From assembly GCF_000317635.1 (NCBI RefSeq), contig NC_019779.1, forward strand, positions 3,100,001-3,164,000: a DNA stretch of 64,000 nucleotides. The letters are read 5' to 3'. The first letter of the stretch is position 1. Each line of letters opens with the position of its first letter. Origin of the DNA: Halothece sp. PCC 7418 (GTDB lineage: Bacteria; Cyanobacteriota; Cyanobacteriia; Cyanobacteriales; Rubidibacteraceae). Positions 36,231 to 45,031 of the stretch are shown one piece after another. The position numbers were made by a program, and so were the translations under genes. The notes below the pieces were generated by a model. It worked only from the letters and a program-made list of their open reading frames with translations. It did not search any database and was not told where the DNA came from.

Positions 36231-37583
36231 TCATTGCAACTTTCGCTTCATCCAAACTGAGTAGGGAAGACCGACTAAAGTTCCCACAATGACGATCCCA
36301 ATGATAATGGGGACAACTTCCACTAGCCCGTTGAAAGTGGCAATAGTAATGGCAAGTCCAGCATTACGAGCAATGGTCGCAATGGCGATTCCAGCTTGTT
36401 GCTCTAAAGGTTGTCCAATGGTTACGAGATGACCGATCGCGAGTCCCAATACGGTAATGAGTATTGTTACAACCAAGACAGGAAGCCCTAAAGTGGGAAC
36501 AATCCCCAACCCGATCATCAAAACAATCAGTGTCAGTACAAGAAACAGCGTATTCGCGATCGTGGATAAGAGGTCTGTAATCTCTTCGGCTAGATCTTGC
36601 CAGATGATGGATGCTGCCACTCCCAGCCCCAACGGTAAAAATTGGATCAGCCCCACTTGCCTGGCAACGTCCCAACTACTCACCATCAGGTCTAGATCGG
36701 GAAACAAAAGCACGAAGATTCTTAAAATGAGAGGAACAATGATAATGGCAAGCAGAGCTAATGTTGTCTGGAGACTCGCAGCAAACTCCATCCGAACACC
36801 AGCTAACCCAGCCCGTCTCGTAAGTAAAGCAGGACCAGGTGCAGCAATGAGGAAGATCAACGCTAAAGCAAAGGATTCTGGGAGTTGCAAGACGGCAAAA
36901 ATCCCAGCCAGAAGCAGTGGTGGAATCAAAACCGTTGCTAAGAGTGAGCGCCCGACAAGGATCGGCTGTTGCCAAAAATTGATCAGATTAGGAACGGATA
37001 GAGAAGTTCCAATCGAGAGCATGATGAAAAAAATTGACAAAGAAATCAGGGTTTTGACAACTTGGCTATCGGGAGAAATCAGTTGTTGAAAGCTAATGTC
37101 TTGGGCAATTAAGGGAATGTAACTTGCTAAGCCAATAAAGACGAGGACGATCGCGATTGTAATGGCAAAGGAACGATCAGAGGTAAAGTCGTATTGAAAT
37201 CGAGGTTGTTCTAGATTTTTCAGCACGCGCCAGTAGTTGAGTGTTCCTCCAGCTAGCGCAACTACCCCCAAGACAATCAACCCCAATCCTAAAACCCGTT
37301 CTTCTGCTAATTGATTCACAGCAGTTCCTGTTTCTGACTGTTTCAAATAAGCAAAAAAGCGATCAATGCCAAAACCAAAGCTGATCATGGACAGGGAAGT
37401 CCGAATCCAAGCCATCAGGGTGCGTTCCGCTGCCAGACGATTACGGTCTTTCGCCAGATCAGTGCGATCGCTGGCGAGATCAGTCCGAGTTAAAGCAAGT
37501 TCAGTATTGCTTAAGCCAGCAAAGGGAGAAGTCTCTTCATTCGATGCTGAATTCTGGTCTGAGGGATTTTGAGGATTATTCAT
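36231..37583 (-). CDS. DUF202-BASS fusion membrane transporter
   Basis: 450 residues. The N-terminal part has repeated TDLA units (about 29-50) leading into the DUF202 signature LAKDRNRLAAERTLMAWIRT, with three helices (about 60-160). A full BASS-type transporter follows (about 165-450): FFIMLSIGTSLSVPNLINFW, IFLIAAPGPALLTRRAG and ATIARNAGLAITIATFN. Fusion of these two families places DUF202 with BASS transport function and supports a joint role of the separate copies nearby. It lies 4 bp downstream of the UPF0114 gene, so they form an operon. Confidence 0.87.
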   Translation of the reverse strand: MNNPQNPSDQNSASNEETSPFAGLSNTELALTRTDLASDRTDLAKDRNRLAAERTLMAWIRTSLSMISFGFGIDRFFAYLKQSETGTAVNQLAEERVLGLGLIVLGVVALAGGTLNYWRVLKNLEQPRFQYDFTSDRSFAITIAIVLVFIGLASYIPLIAQDISFQQLISPDSQVVKTLISLSIFFIMLSIGTSLSVPNLINFWQQPILVGRSLLATVLIPPLLLAGIFAVLQLPESFALALIFLIAAPGPALLTRRAGLAGVRMEFAASLQTTLALLAIIIVPLILRIFVLLFPDLDLMVSSWDVARQVGLIQFLPLGLGVAASIIWQDLAEEITDLLSTIANTLFLVLTLIVLMIGLGIVPTLGLPVLVVTILITVLGLAIGHLVTIGQPLEQQAGIAIATIARNAGLAITIATFNGLVEVVPIIIGIVIVGTLVGLPYSVWMKRKLQ

Positions 37584-37587
37584 CTCA

Positions 37588-38100
37588 TCAAGACTCTCCT
37601 TCAGACATCAATCGGGTACTGAGCGCGATCGCGACAATGGATAAAGGAATAATGATAATTTTCCACTCAATTTCGCTCGGGGTTGCAGCTTCCAAGGTGC
37701 GTTTGACAAAGACCACACTCAAAAGCACAAGGAGTACCTCTAATAAACTTTTTTTGAGGGCAGCAATATTTTTAATCTTTAACCACTCGGGAATGTCTAA
37801 ATCATCCCCTTGCAAGTTAAGAAACAGGGCATAGATGCCATAGGCAAAGGAAAGAAAGGCAAGACCAATCAGAAAATTATCCAGTGCTTCTAATAGACGC
37901 AATGTCGCTTCTTCTGCCACGCCAATGGGCATCGTAGTAGTCCCACGCTGGAACGCGATCGCGAAAGCAGCGATCGTTTCTTTAATCCCCAACAACAGCA
38001 TCAGCAATGCAGCAGCGATAGAAGTAAAAACGGGAATGACACTAACCCAGCGTGTTCGTGAGAGAATCTTTAATAACATGGGTGCATTGGTTTTGACCAT
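37588..38100 (-). CDS. UPF0114/YqhA family membrane protein
   Basis: About 170 residues with four predicted membrane helices (VSVIPVFTSIAAALLML, a second around LIGLAFLSFAYGIYALFL, and two near the C-terminus). LEALDNFLIGLAFLSFAYGIY is the recognisable UPF0114 segment, quoted here in two parts: LEALDNFLIGL and AFLSFAYGIY. The Met at 38100 gives the family-typical start; the open frame extends to 38175. The DUF202-BASS gene begins 4 bp after its stop. UPF0114 members include a recently named small-carboxylate transporter subgroup, so linkage with BASS is suggestive. Confidence 0.8.
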   Translation of the reverse strand: MVKTNAPMLLKILSRTRWVSVIPVFTSIAAALLMLLLGIKETIAAFAIAFQRGTTTMPIGVAEEATLRLLEALDNFLIGLAFLSFAYGIYALFLNLQGDDLDIPEWLKIKNIAALKKSLLEVLLVLLSVVFVKRTLEAATPSEIEWKIIIIPLSIVAIALSTRLMSEGES

Positions 38101-38315
38101 TGATTTTGTCCCTGATGAGATTCCAGTTCTCCTGAAATGAAAGATTGTAATTAAACAAAAAGCATTAAGATGCACCGATATTCATATCTACTTAAGTATA
38201 GTATAAGATTATAATATGGCAGTTTTCGCTCTCGTAAAATACCTTCTAAATTTCTGTTTTTTCTCTCTCCCCATTTTAGTGCCTTTGCTCGGGCTTATCG
38301 TTAGCCTGTGACTCA

Positions 38316-38549
38316 TTGACTACACTAGTAGTCGGTCTCAATAGCAAACCAGTATTGAACTGGAATTCCTTCATCATTATTGAATTGCTTTCTCAAGATT
38401 TGGATAATATACAAGAAAGAATTGATCGATTTTCAATGGAGTTGAGCAAAGCACTCAATCAACCAGTTCAATTAGATGTAGATATAATTCCTTATCATCA
38501 ATTTAATACTCAAAGTCAACCAGACTATTCGTTGAAGAGGCAAAATTGA
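38316..38549 (+). pseudogene. Possible gene fragment, unrecognised
   Basis: A 77-codon frame starting at TTG. The central part (IIIELLSQDLDNIQERIDRF then NQPVQLDVDIIPYHQF) looks like real protein and resembles C-terminal tails of membrane proteins such as DUF389. The first 15 residues do not look coding, and no RBS or upstream domain exists. It lies alone in the roughly 600-bp gap between UPF0114 and DUF3611. Low confidence. Confidence 0.3.
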
Positions 38550-38698
38550 AAAAGTTCGCTTGGAATCAATAAACGTTTGAGATGAGCGGACTCTTACCCG
38601 AGCAAAAAAGAAGTTTTGAAGCGTTTTTCCTTTCAAGCCTTTTCCTGATTTATGTTTGCAGGATTATTTCTGATACTTGATCATCTGTCAATAAAATT

Positions 38699-39313
38699 AT
38701 GAGCAATAGCAACAATATTGAAACTGCTGATTTTACCTCTCAAACCCCACCTCATCGCCGTCGCATCGCTGCTGCTTTTCGTCGTTGGGGCTGGATCGGG
38801 TTTTGGAGCCAACTGATCTTAGGTTTTATTCCAGTTATCTTGGTGACATTCCAATTATTTTTCTCCTCAAAGTCTCAACTCAGAGGGGGTTTAGATTCTG
38901 GAAACATTTTGAGCTTTTTGGATCTCCTCACCCTGTTCTTTACCATTTACTGGTGTTTTCGCTACACGCGATTAGGCATTCAACTCGAAGATTCAAAGCA
39001 ATATCCAAGCTCAGCCAAAGTCATTCGAGAAGTGTGGATTGGAATTATTGCCAATGTTGGGGTCATCTTCCTTGCGGTTTTGATCGGGATAGGTACTGTG
39101 GGAGGATTGCTTTATGTCGTTCTGTCGATGCCACAAGGGGGCGCAACGATTTTGCAGCCTACCCCAGGCGGAAAAATGATTAGCCCAGGACCAATCATAG
39201 TACCGATGGATATGCTGGGTTTGCTCGCTGTGATGAGCGTTATTTTAGCTGGCTTGTTGGGTCTCATGGTTAGCCTGTGGTTAATGCACCGCGCCAGTAC
39301 CCGATCCAAATAG
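38699..39313 (+). CDS. DUF3611 family membrane protein
   Basis: 204 residues, four predicted membrane helices (about 35-56, 72-92, 110-135, 172-196). The N-terminal PPHRRRIAAAFRRWGWIGFW and the internal YWCFRYTRLG match DUF3611, a family of cyanobacteria and chloroplasts of unknown function. No obvious operon. A TA-flanked MITE follows. Confidence 0.8.
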   Translation: MSNSNNIETADFTSQTPPHRRRIAAAFRRWGWIGFWSQLILGFIPVILVTFQLFFSSKSQLRGGLDSGNILSFLDLLTLFFTIYWCFRYTRLGIQLEDSKQYPSSAKVIREVWIGIIANVGVIFLAVLIGIGTVGGLLYVVLSMPQGGATILQPTPGGKMISPGPIIVPMDMLGLLAVMSVILAGLLGLMVSLWLMHRASTRSK

Positions 39314-39333
39314 CTAAAGTTCAAAAAAAGATA

Positions 39334-39460
39334 AGTAGGTCAGCGTTATCCTTTCATTGCTCCTTACAGAGGGTGAACTGAACTCGATTTACCTTTCTGA
39401 GGGGCTTTTGCTTTCATTGACAAACCGTAAAATAGTGCTATTTTAATGTGCTGACCTACT
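39334..39460. mobile_element. MITE with 11-bp terminal inverted repeats and TA flanks
   Basis: 127 bp from AGTAGGTCAGC (39334-39344) to GCTGACCTACT (39450-39460), perfect inverted repeats flanked by TA on both sides (39332-39333, 39461-39462). TA duplication is the mark of IS630/Tc1-mariner-type transposition. The interior holds no gene. The following stretch to 39734 has nothing I recognise. Confidence 0.75.
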
Positions 39461-39734
39461 TAATTGCACCTTATTCACTATAGTTACTAATTTTGTAGAA
39501 ATATATCTACTCAAGCTTTATAGAGTCTTTAAGACTACTATAGGGCTAACTACGAGCCGCTCTATTTGGTTTTCTATCAAAGATAGAAGTTCCAAACTAC
39601 TTTAAAGATGAGATTATTCACTCTAATAAAGTGAGTCTCTTAAAAGAAATGAGGTTAAATCATTTCTACTATTATGATAGCAGAAGAAGAAAAGTGTTAG
39701 TTTGTCTATAAATGTCTTCATCTTCAACGAAACT

Positions 39735-40259
39735 TTATAATACTGAACTGAAATGCTCCTGTAGTTTAGCTTCCTCTTCATAGGACAAATTAGATTGAAT
39801 CAGTTCAGCACTTATCTCCCCTAAAGCTTCTTTGACTTTGTCAAGAGTTGCTTCACCAGTATATAAAAATAGAGCCGATGTCCCTTCAGTCACCTTGCTC
39901 TTGACATCGTTAATAAAGTTGTCATTGATGCCGTAATCACGAAGAGAACCTCCTAAAGCTCCCATTGAGGCTCCGACAGCTATACCTAAGATGGGGCAGA
40001 AAAAGATTAATCCGAAGAGCAACCCCCAGAAGGCTCCATCTAATGCCCCTAAACCTACTAAATTGACAGCTTGTTTGGTTCTGGGTTTCTTTTTCCCTTT
40101 AGGCCAAGAAACAGTAGCAGCATCTTTGATATCAATGATATGCTCCTTTTGTAATTGCGCTAATTTCGTTAAAGTTTCTTCGGCTCCCTTAGGGGTATTG
40201 AATTTCCAAACCGTAAATGAATTCATGAGCTTAGCTTGTAATAGATTCTGTACACTCAT
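39735..40259 (-). CDS. DUF1269 family membrane protein
   Basis: 174 residues. TVWKFNTPKGAEETLTKL at about 16-33, DAATVSWPKGKKKPRTKQ, and a Gly-rich membrane hairpin (GALDGAFWGLLFGLIFFCPI) are diagnostic for DUF1269. The family start is usually close to this segment, so the Met at 40226 is a credible alternative start. Function unknown; members are common in cyanobacteria and stress regions. Confidence 0.85.
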   Translation of the reverse strand: MSVQNLLQAKLMNSFTVWKFNTPKGAEETLTKLAQLQKEHIIDIKDAATVSWPKGKKKPRTKQAVNLVGLGALDGAFWGLLFGLIFFCPILGIAVGASMGALGGSLRDYGINDNFINDVKSKVTEGTSALFLYTGEATLDKVKEALGEISAELIQSNLSYEEEAKLQEHFSSVL

Positions 40260-40389
40260 TAATTATACTGATAAAAAACCCTAGATTGTGCTGAAGTATC
40301 CGAGAAAACCATTAGTGATCTGTCAACTTTGAAATGATGGATTGAGTTATGTCTTTTACAAAATATGATTGAAGTTAGTATAAATTTCC

Positions 40390-40423
40390 AACTCCAATCT
40401 AAGAGGAAGCGGATTGGGGAGTT
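40390..40423 (-). terminator. Candidate terminator of the FGE-sulfatase-HAD-BASS operon
   Basis: On the minus strand AACTCCCCAATC pairs with GATTGGAGTT (bulged stem) about 120 bp past the BASS stop. The T-run is weak, so confidence is low. The rest of 40260-40546 has no gene. Confidence 0.35.
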
Positions 40424-40546
40424 TTATAGTGCTACGCACTGGGGACCGGAACAAGGGGAAAGGGAAAAGGGAATCCATGAGGGGGTTTGAGTTCACCCAT
40501 CGCTGTTACTCCAAGCAGTTTCTTGAACCCAGAAATGATTTGCATT

Positions 40547-41425
40547 TCATCGATTGGGAAGGGGTTGTTTCCGTTTCATCCATTGGGAATAGGGGATATT
40601 GATAATTATCCCAATAATTTGAGCAGCAAGGATGGTTAAGATCGCATCGGCTCGTGCGAGAGAAGTAGCAATAAAAATCGCTAACCCAAGATTACGCGCG
40701 ATCGCGGCGATGGCAACGCTAGCCTGCAACTGGGGTTCGTAACCCGTGGCTAAGACATGACCGATTGCCAATAGCACCACATTAAACAGCGCGATCATGA
40801 AAAAAGACAGCCAGCCCAAGGTTAACAGCAACTTTGAGTCGATCAGATATATCAAAAGAACGACCACTAAAATTAACAGAAGCACTTGCGAGACTCGATT
40901 GAGAATTTTCGCTAATTGCTCGACCCACCCCGCTTGAATTTGATGAATGGCAAAACCGATACCAAGAGGTAAAAACTGCACCAAAGCAACTTGTTGGATA
41001 ACTCTCCCAATATTGAGTCTGACTGTGGTCGCTTCCGGAAATCCGGCTTGAAAGAGACTGAGAATTAAGGGTGTCACGACAATTGTAATGAGAGCGAGAG
41101 TCACCTGCATACTCAAAGCGAGATTTCGAGTTACCCCAGCTTGGGAAATACGTAGCGTCAGCAGAGGTGGGCCAGGGGCAGCCATCAGTAACGCTAGCGC
41201 GATCGGTACGGGTTTAGGCAAATCGACGGTTAAAATCAATAGTGCTAATAGTAAAGGCGGTAAAACCACCGTAACGAGGAGGGTTCGGAGCATTAACCCC
41301 GATCGCTGCCAAAACTCGCGCAGTTGAGTGACTGACAAGCTCATTCCTAGAGAAAGAACAAACGTCAAGATCGTTACTGAGACAAACCCCTGAAACAAGG
41401 GATTGTTGAAGTTGATAATGTTCAT
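40547..41425 (-). CDS. BASS-type transporter, paralogue 3
   Basis: 292 residues, about nine or ten hydrophobic segments. TFVLSLGMSLSVTQLREFW, LLMAAPGPPLLTLRIS and VAIAAIARNLGLAIFIATS correspond closely to the C-terminal domain of the DUF202-BASS fusion (IFLIAAPGPALLTRRAG and ATIARNAGLAITIATFN). It is therefore nearer to that paralogue than to the one at 29837. It is the last gene of the apparent operon with the HAD phosphatase, sulfatase and FGE, 50 bp after the HAD gene, so transport of a desulfated or sulfated product is plausible. Confidence 0.85.
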   Translation of the reverse strand: MNIINFNNPLFQGFVSVTILTFVLSLGMSLSVTQLREFWQRSGLMLRTLLVTVVLPPLLLALLILTVDLPKPVPIALALLMAAPGPPLLTLRISQAGVTRNLALSMQVTLALITIVVTPLILSLFQAGFPEATTVRLNIGRVIQQVALVQFLPLGIGFAIHQIQAGWVEQLAKILNRVSQVLLLILVVVLLIYLIDSKLLLTLGWLSFFMIALFNVVLLAIGHVLATGYEPQLQASVAIAAIARNLGLAIFIATSLARADAILTILAAQIIGIIINIPYSQWMKRKQPLPNR

Positions 41426-41475
41426 GAGTCAAACTCTTCATTGGTTTGAAAATTTGAAAGAATTGACAAGAAGCG

Positions 41476-42489
41476 TTATTGCCAGGCAAAAAACTGAAGC
41501 CAATCCGTTTTCATGCTGACAACCTGCCAACCCTTGTCTTGAGCGGTATTGAGAGAAGCGTTGTCGGCTTCGCTGTAGGCAAACTCACATTCATCATCAT
41601 CGTGGTTGATTAAAAGTTGAAAAGTTGGATAAAAGGCACTTTGGCTGTAGGTGAGCATGGCAATATCGCCACCGGAACGGACATTGCCACAAGCAAAAAC
41701 AGGCGGTTGACCGATCGCGCGATCAATCCCAACTGGCTTACCTGCCTTATCGTTAATCAGGTCTATCTGAGGCAATCGCCAGATGACATTGCCTCCATCA
41801 ACTGAGCGGTATTCTTTCTCTAAGGAACTGCCGATGACCTGTTGCGGGGTGATACCGTACATCGACGTGGAGATTAACCGCACAAAGTCGATCCCACCGC
41901 CCGTGCAAATCCAAGTTTGAAACCCGTTGGCACGCAGATAAGCCAGCAGTTCAAGCTGAGGCTGATAACCCAGTTCGGTGTATTTGACTCCGTATTCGGG
42001 ATGGGTTGCCGTTTCTAAAAAAGATTGCGCCTTGCGCTCATATTCTTCCTGGGGCATATTGGCACTGATTGTCGCTAAGAGTTTGAGCAGTTCTGCCCTT
42101 GCTTCCGGTTGAGCAAAATAGCTAGGATCGCGAGTCAGCAACGCCCTGACCACTGGTCGGTCTGATAATTCAGGCTGCATTTCGATACGCGCCTTCACCT
42201 GAGAAATCACAAACATCCCTTGGACTAATGGTTGTTCGCACCAGAGAGTGCCATCATTATCAAAAGTTGCGATGCGATCGCGCGGGGGAATATACCCATC
42301 ACTGCCCTCGCTTGTGGCTTGCTGGACAAAGTCTAAAATCGCGGATTTAACCGGTCTGTCTTGCCAGGATGGTAGAGGATCGGGATTCAGGGCAAGTGTC
42401 GGTTGCTGGGGTAAAGACAATGATTGAGCCGTGGGAATGGCAATCACAGCCGGGAGTAATTGTAAGAAGCGCGATCGGGTTAGTTTCAT
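41476..42489 (-). CDS. Exported HAD-superfamily phosphatase
   Basis: 337 residues with an N-terminal export signal (MKLTRSRFLQLLPAVIAIPT). HAD motif I is IATFDNDGTLWC (D77, D79), motif II is TWICTGGG (Thr about 200), and the later VFACGNVRSGGDIAML supplies motif IV-like Asp and Gly residues. The fold resembles the phosphoserine-phosphatase-like HAD group. Secreted HAD proteins of this type are seen beside arylsulfatases. Lies 74 bp after the sulfatase and 50 bp before the BASS gene. Substrate unknown; phosphate removal after sulfate removal is an inference. Confidence 0.85.
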   Translation of the reverse strand: MKLTRSRFLQLLPAVIAIPTAQSLSLPQQPTLALNPDPLPSWQDRPVKSAILDFVQQATSEGSDGYIPPRDRIATFDNDGTLWCEQPLVQGMFVISQVKARIEMQPELSDRPVVRALLTRDPSYFAQPEARAELLKLLATISANMPQEEYERKAQSFLETATHPEYGVKYTELGYQPQLELLAYLRANGFQTWICTGGGIDFVRLISTSMYGITPQQVIGSSLEKEYRSVDGGNVIWRLPQIDLINDKAGKPVGIDRAIGQPPVFACGNVRSGGDIAMLTYSQSAFYPTFQLLINHDDDECEFAYSEADNASLNTAQDKGWQVVSMKTDWLQFFAWQ

Positions 42490-42563
42490 AGCTCAGTCAC
42501 TCTTACTAAGTTAGCGATTGGAATGGATTTCTGAATTTTTAACAAACTCAGAAATAACTGGGC

Positions 42564-44957
42564 TTATTTCAAAGCGAAATTGACTTTATTAATCTGCCCC
42601 GTGAACTCAAATTTGCCTTGATCTTGATAGTCAGGCGCGATCGCGGTAATGGAGTCACGACCCACCTCAAACGGCTCTAAACCGTGACGGAACAAAGAGC
42701 GGGTGAGTTTGCCCTCTCCTGCCAGCTTGTCGTTGACAAACAGCTTGAGAGTCCCACCGCCTTTTTGAGACCCATCGGGAGTAAACTCACTTTTGACAGT
42801 TACTTTGCCCTTAGGTAAGTCAACGGTGCCCGGAATCGTTACATCCCCAATATCAAAGACCGTATAGCGGAAATTGGGTTTGTTGTCTTTAACGTATAGC
42901 GACCAACCCGCCGAAAACGATCCAGCACAAGTAATCACGCCTTCTGCACCTTCTTGGGGAATCGTGACATCAGCAGCGATCGTATGCCCTCTCGGGAACA
43001 GTTGCGGACCGACTGGCTCGGGTAGGCGCACGTCATTGCCGTAATAAGTCCAATCAGTTGGCGGTTCACCGCTCCCTCGCAGTTTCGGATCGAAGCGCTC
43101 GGACAGTCGAGGATCGAGGGGGAAGACATTATACTTCTCGGCTTCCTCAACAAACTTAGCTTGCAATTCCTGCAGTTTGGCTGGGTTTTCTTCCGCAAGA
43201 TCATTTGCCTGACTAAAGTCTTCTTCTAGGTTGTAAAGTTCCCAAGGGGCATCTAGAAAATCTCCCTCGCGAGTCGCGGTATTCCAGGGAACGCCAAAGC
43301 GCGTCGAAGCCATCCAGCCCTCGTCATAGATCCCCCGATTGACAAACATCTCGAAATATTGGGTGGTTCGTTTGTCCTCAGCCTTTTGATTATCAAACGA
43401 GTAGAGCATACTGACTCCTTCGATGGGTTTTTGCTCGATTCCGTTGACTTCGGTGGGTGCGGGAATTTTAGTTGCCTCCAGAATGGTCGGTGCGATGTCA
43501 ATCACGTGATGAAACTGGTCGCGCATTTCCCCTTTAGATTCAATGCCTTGGGGCCAATGCACCACCATCGGGTTACGAGTCCCGCCGAAGTGACTGGCAA
43601 CCTGCTTCGTCCACTGAAAGGGAGAATCCATTGCCCAAGCCCAACCCACGGGGACATGAGGTTCACTGGTGGGTCCGCCGATTTCGTCGAGTCGATTGAT
43701 CGTACTCTCTAATCCCAACTGAATGCCCAGCAAACTCGCCAGTTCACTAAAAGTCCCTTCCAAACCGCCTTCAGCACTAGCGCCGTTGTCGCCGACGATG
43801 TAGAAAATCAGGGTATTGTCTAATTCTCCAGATTCCTCCAAAGCGTCAATGAGGCGACCGATGTGATAGTCGGTATGTGCCATGTATCCCGCATAGTTTT
43901 CCATGAGGCGGGTATAGACCGTTTTCGCCTCTTCAGGCACTTCCTCCCAAGCGGGGATTTCTTTGGGGCGGGGCGTTAGTTGGGTCTCTTCGGGAATGAT
44001 GCCCATCTCTAACTGCTTTTGGTAGGTTAATTCCCGTTGTTTATCCCAGCCGTGATTAAACTGTCCTTTGAACTTTTCCCGCCATTCTGGGGGAACGTGA
44101 TGGGGGGCATGAATCGCGCCGGTACTAAAGTAAACAAACCACGGTTTATCTTTATCGGCTGCTCTCACGTTGCGCGTCCACGCGATCGCTTCATCGGTCA
44201 TATCCGCAGTAAAGTGATAGCCCTCTTCGGGAGTTTTCGACGGACTGACGGGGACTGTATTCCGATAGAGGTTGGGATAGTATTGGTGCGCTTCTCCTTG
44301 GTTAAAGCCGTAGAAGTAATCAAAGCCTAAGCCAGTGGGCCAGCGATTGAAAGGTCCAGCTGGGCTAATGTCTGGTTCTGGGGTATTGTGCCATTTGCCA
44401 AACATAGCGGTGGCGTAACCATTATCATTTAAGGTTTCTGAGATCAGAGCCGTGCTTTTGGGAATGATGCCCGTATAGCCTGGATAGCCAGTTCCTGTTT
44501 CAATAATGACCCCAGTGCCGACACTGTGATGATTGCGCCCAGTGAGCAGGGCAGCGCGGGTGGGACTGCACAGGGCTGTGGTGTGGAAGCGATTGTAGGA
44601 AATGCCGTTACTCGCGAGTTTGTCCAGATTGGGAGTGGGAACCGGTCCGCCAAAGGTGGAGGTCATGCCAAAGCCCACATCATCGAGCAGGATGATCAAC
44701 ACATTGGGGTCTCCTTCGGGAGCCTCTACTGGCTCGGGATAACTGGGAACAGAATCTTTATAGGTTTTGCCCACTTTGCCCTTAAATTCTGGGTCGGGTT
44801 TGGGCAGTTGGATTATTGTCTGAGCCGATTTGCTAGAAACTTCGGCTGCGATCGCGCGATTACTAAAAACTAAATTGTTCGTTAGCACTAAGGCAATTGA
44901 GAGGGCGATCATGACAATTAACTTACTGCAGCAATCGCGAAATAAATGTTTCATCAT
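42564..44957 (-). CDS. Exported type I arylsulfatase (CSPTR)
   Basis: About 797 residues with a signal peptide (about 1-37), the sulfatase metal site LIILLDDVGFGMTSTFGG, and the canonical formylglycine motif CSPTRAALLTGRN (Cys about 130). A second metal site is YIVGDNGASAEG. The C-terminal roughly 130 residues form a beta-rich domain seen in large arylsulfatases. The start at 44957 has GGAG 6 nt upstream; the frame opens at TTG 44969. The gene follows the FGE by 74 bp on the same strand, so enzyme and activator are co-expressed. Only distantly similar to the sulfatase at 31397. Confidence 0.93.
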   Translation of the reverse strand: MMKHLFRDCCSKLIVMIALSIALVLTNNLVFSNRAIAAEVSSKSAQTIIQLPKPDPEFKGKVGKTYKDSVPSYPEPVEAPEGDPNVLIILLDDVGFGMTSTFGGPVPTPNLDKLASNGISYNRFHTTALCSPTRAALLTGRNHHSVGTGVIIETGTGYPGYTGIIPKSTALISETLNDNGYATAMFGKWHNTPEPDISPAGPFNRWPTGLGFDYFYGFNQGEAHQYYPNLYRNTVPVSPSKTPEEGYHFTADMTDEAIAWTRNVRAADKDKPWFVYFSTGAIHAPHHVPPEWREKFKGQFNHGWDKQRELTYQKQLEMGIIPEETQLTPRPKEIPAWEEVPEEAKTVYTRLMENYAGYMAHTDYHIGRLIDALEESGELDNTLIFYIVGDNGASAEGGLEGTFSELASLLGIQLGLESTINRLDEIGGPTSEPHVPVGWAWAMDSPFQWTKQVASHFGGTRNPMVVHWPQGIESKGEMRDQFHHVIDIAPTILEATKIPAPTEVNGIEQKPIEGVSMLYSFDNQKAEDKRTTQYFEMFVNRGIYDEGWMASTRFGVPWNTATREGDFLDAPWELYNLEEDFSQANDLAEENPAKLQELQAKFVEEAEKYNVFPLDPRLSERFDPKLRGSGEPPTDWTYYGNDVRLPEPVGPQLFPRGHTIAADVTIPQEGAEGVITCAGSFSAGWSLYVKDNKPNFRYTVFDIGDVTIPGTVDLPKGKVTVKSEFTPDGSQKGGGTLKLFVNDKLAGEGKLTRSLFRHGLEPFEVGRDSITAIAPDYQDQGKFEFTGQINKVNFALK

Positions 44958-45031
44958 TAAAATCTCCAACCATTTACGGATTTGATAACTTCCCCCTTCC
45001 GAAGGCAGTAGGGGGGATTCTTAACGGGTTA

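Noticed and set aside
36457-37089. 210-residue plus-strand frame opposite the DUF202-BASS gene
   Set aside because: Antisense shadow of a strongly supported membrane protein; its translation is basic and low in hydrophobic structure, with no domain.
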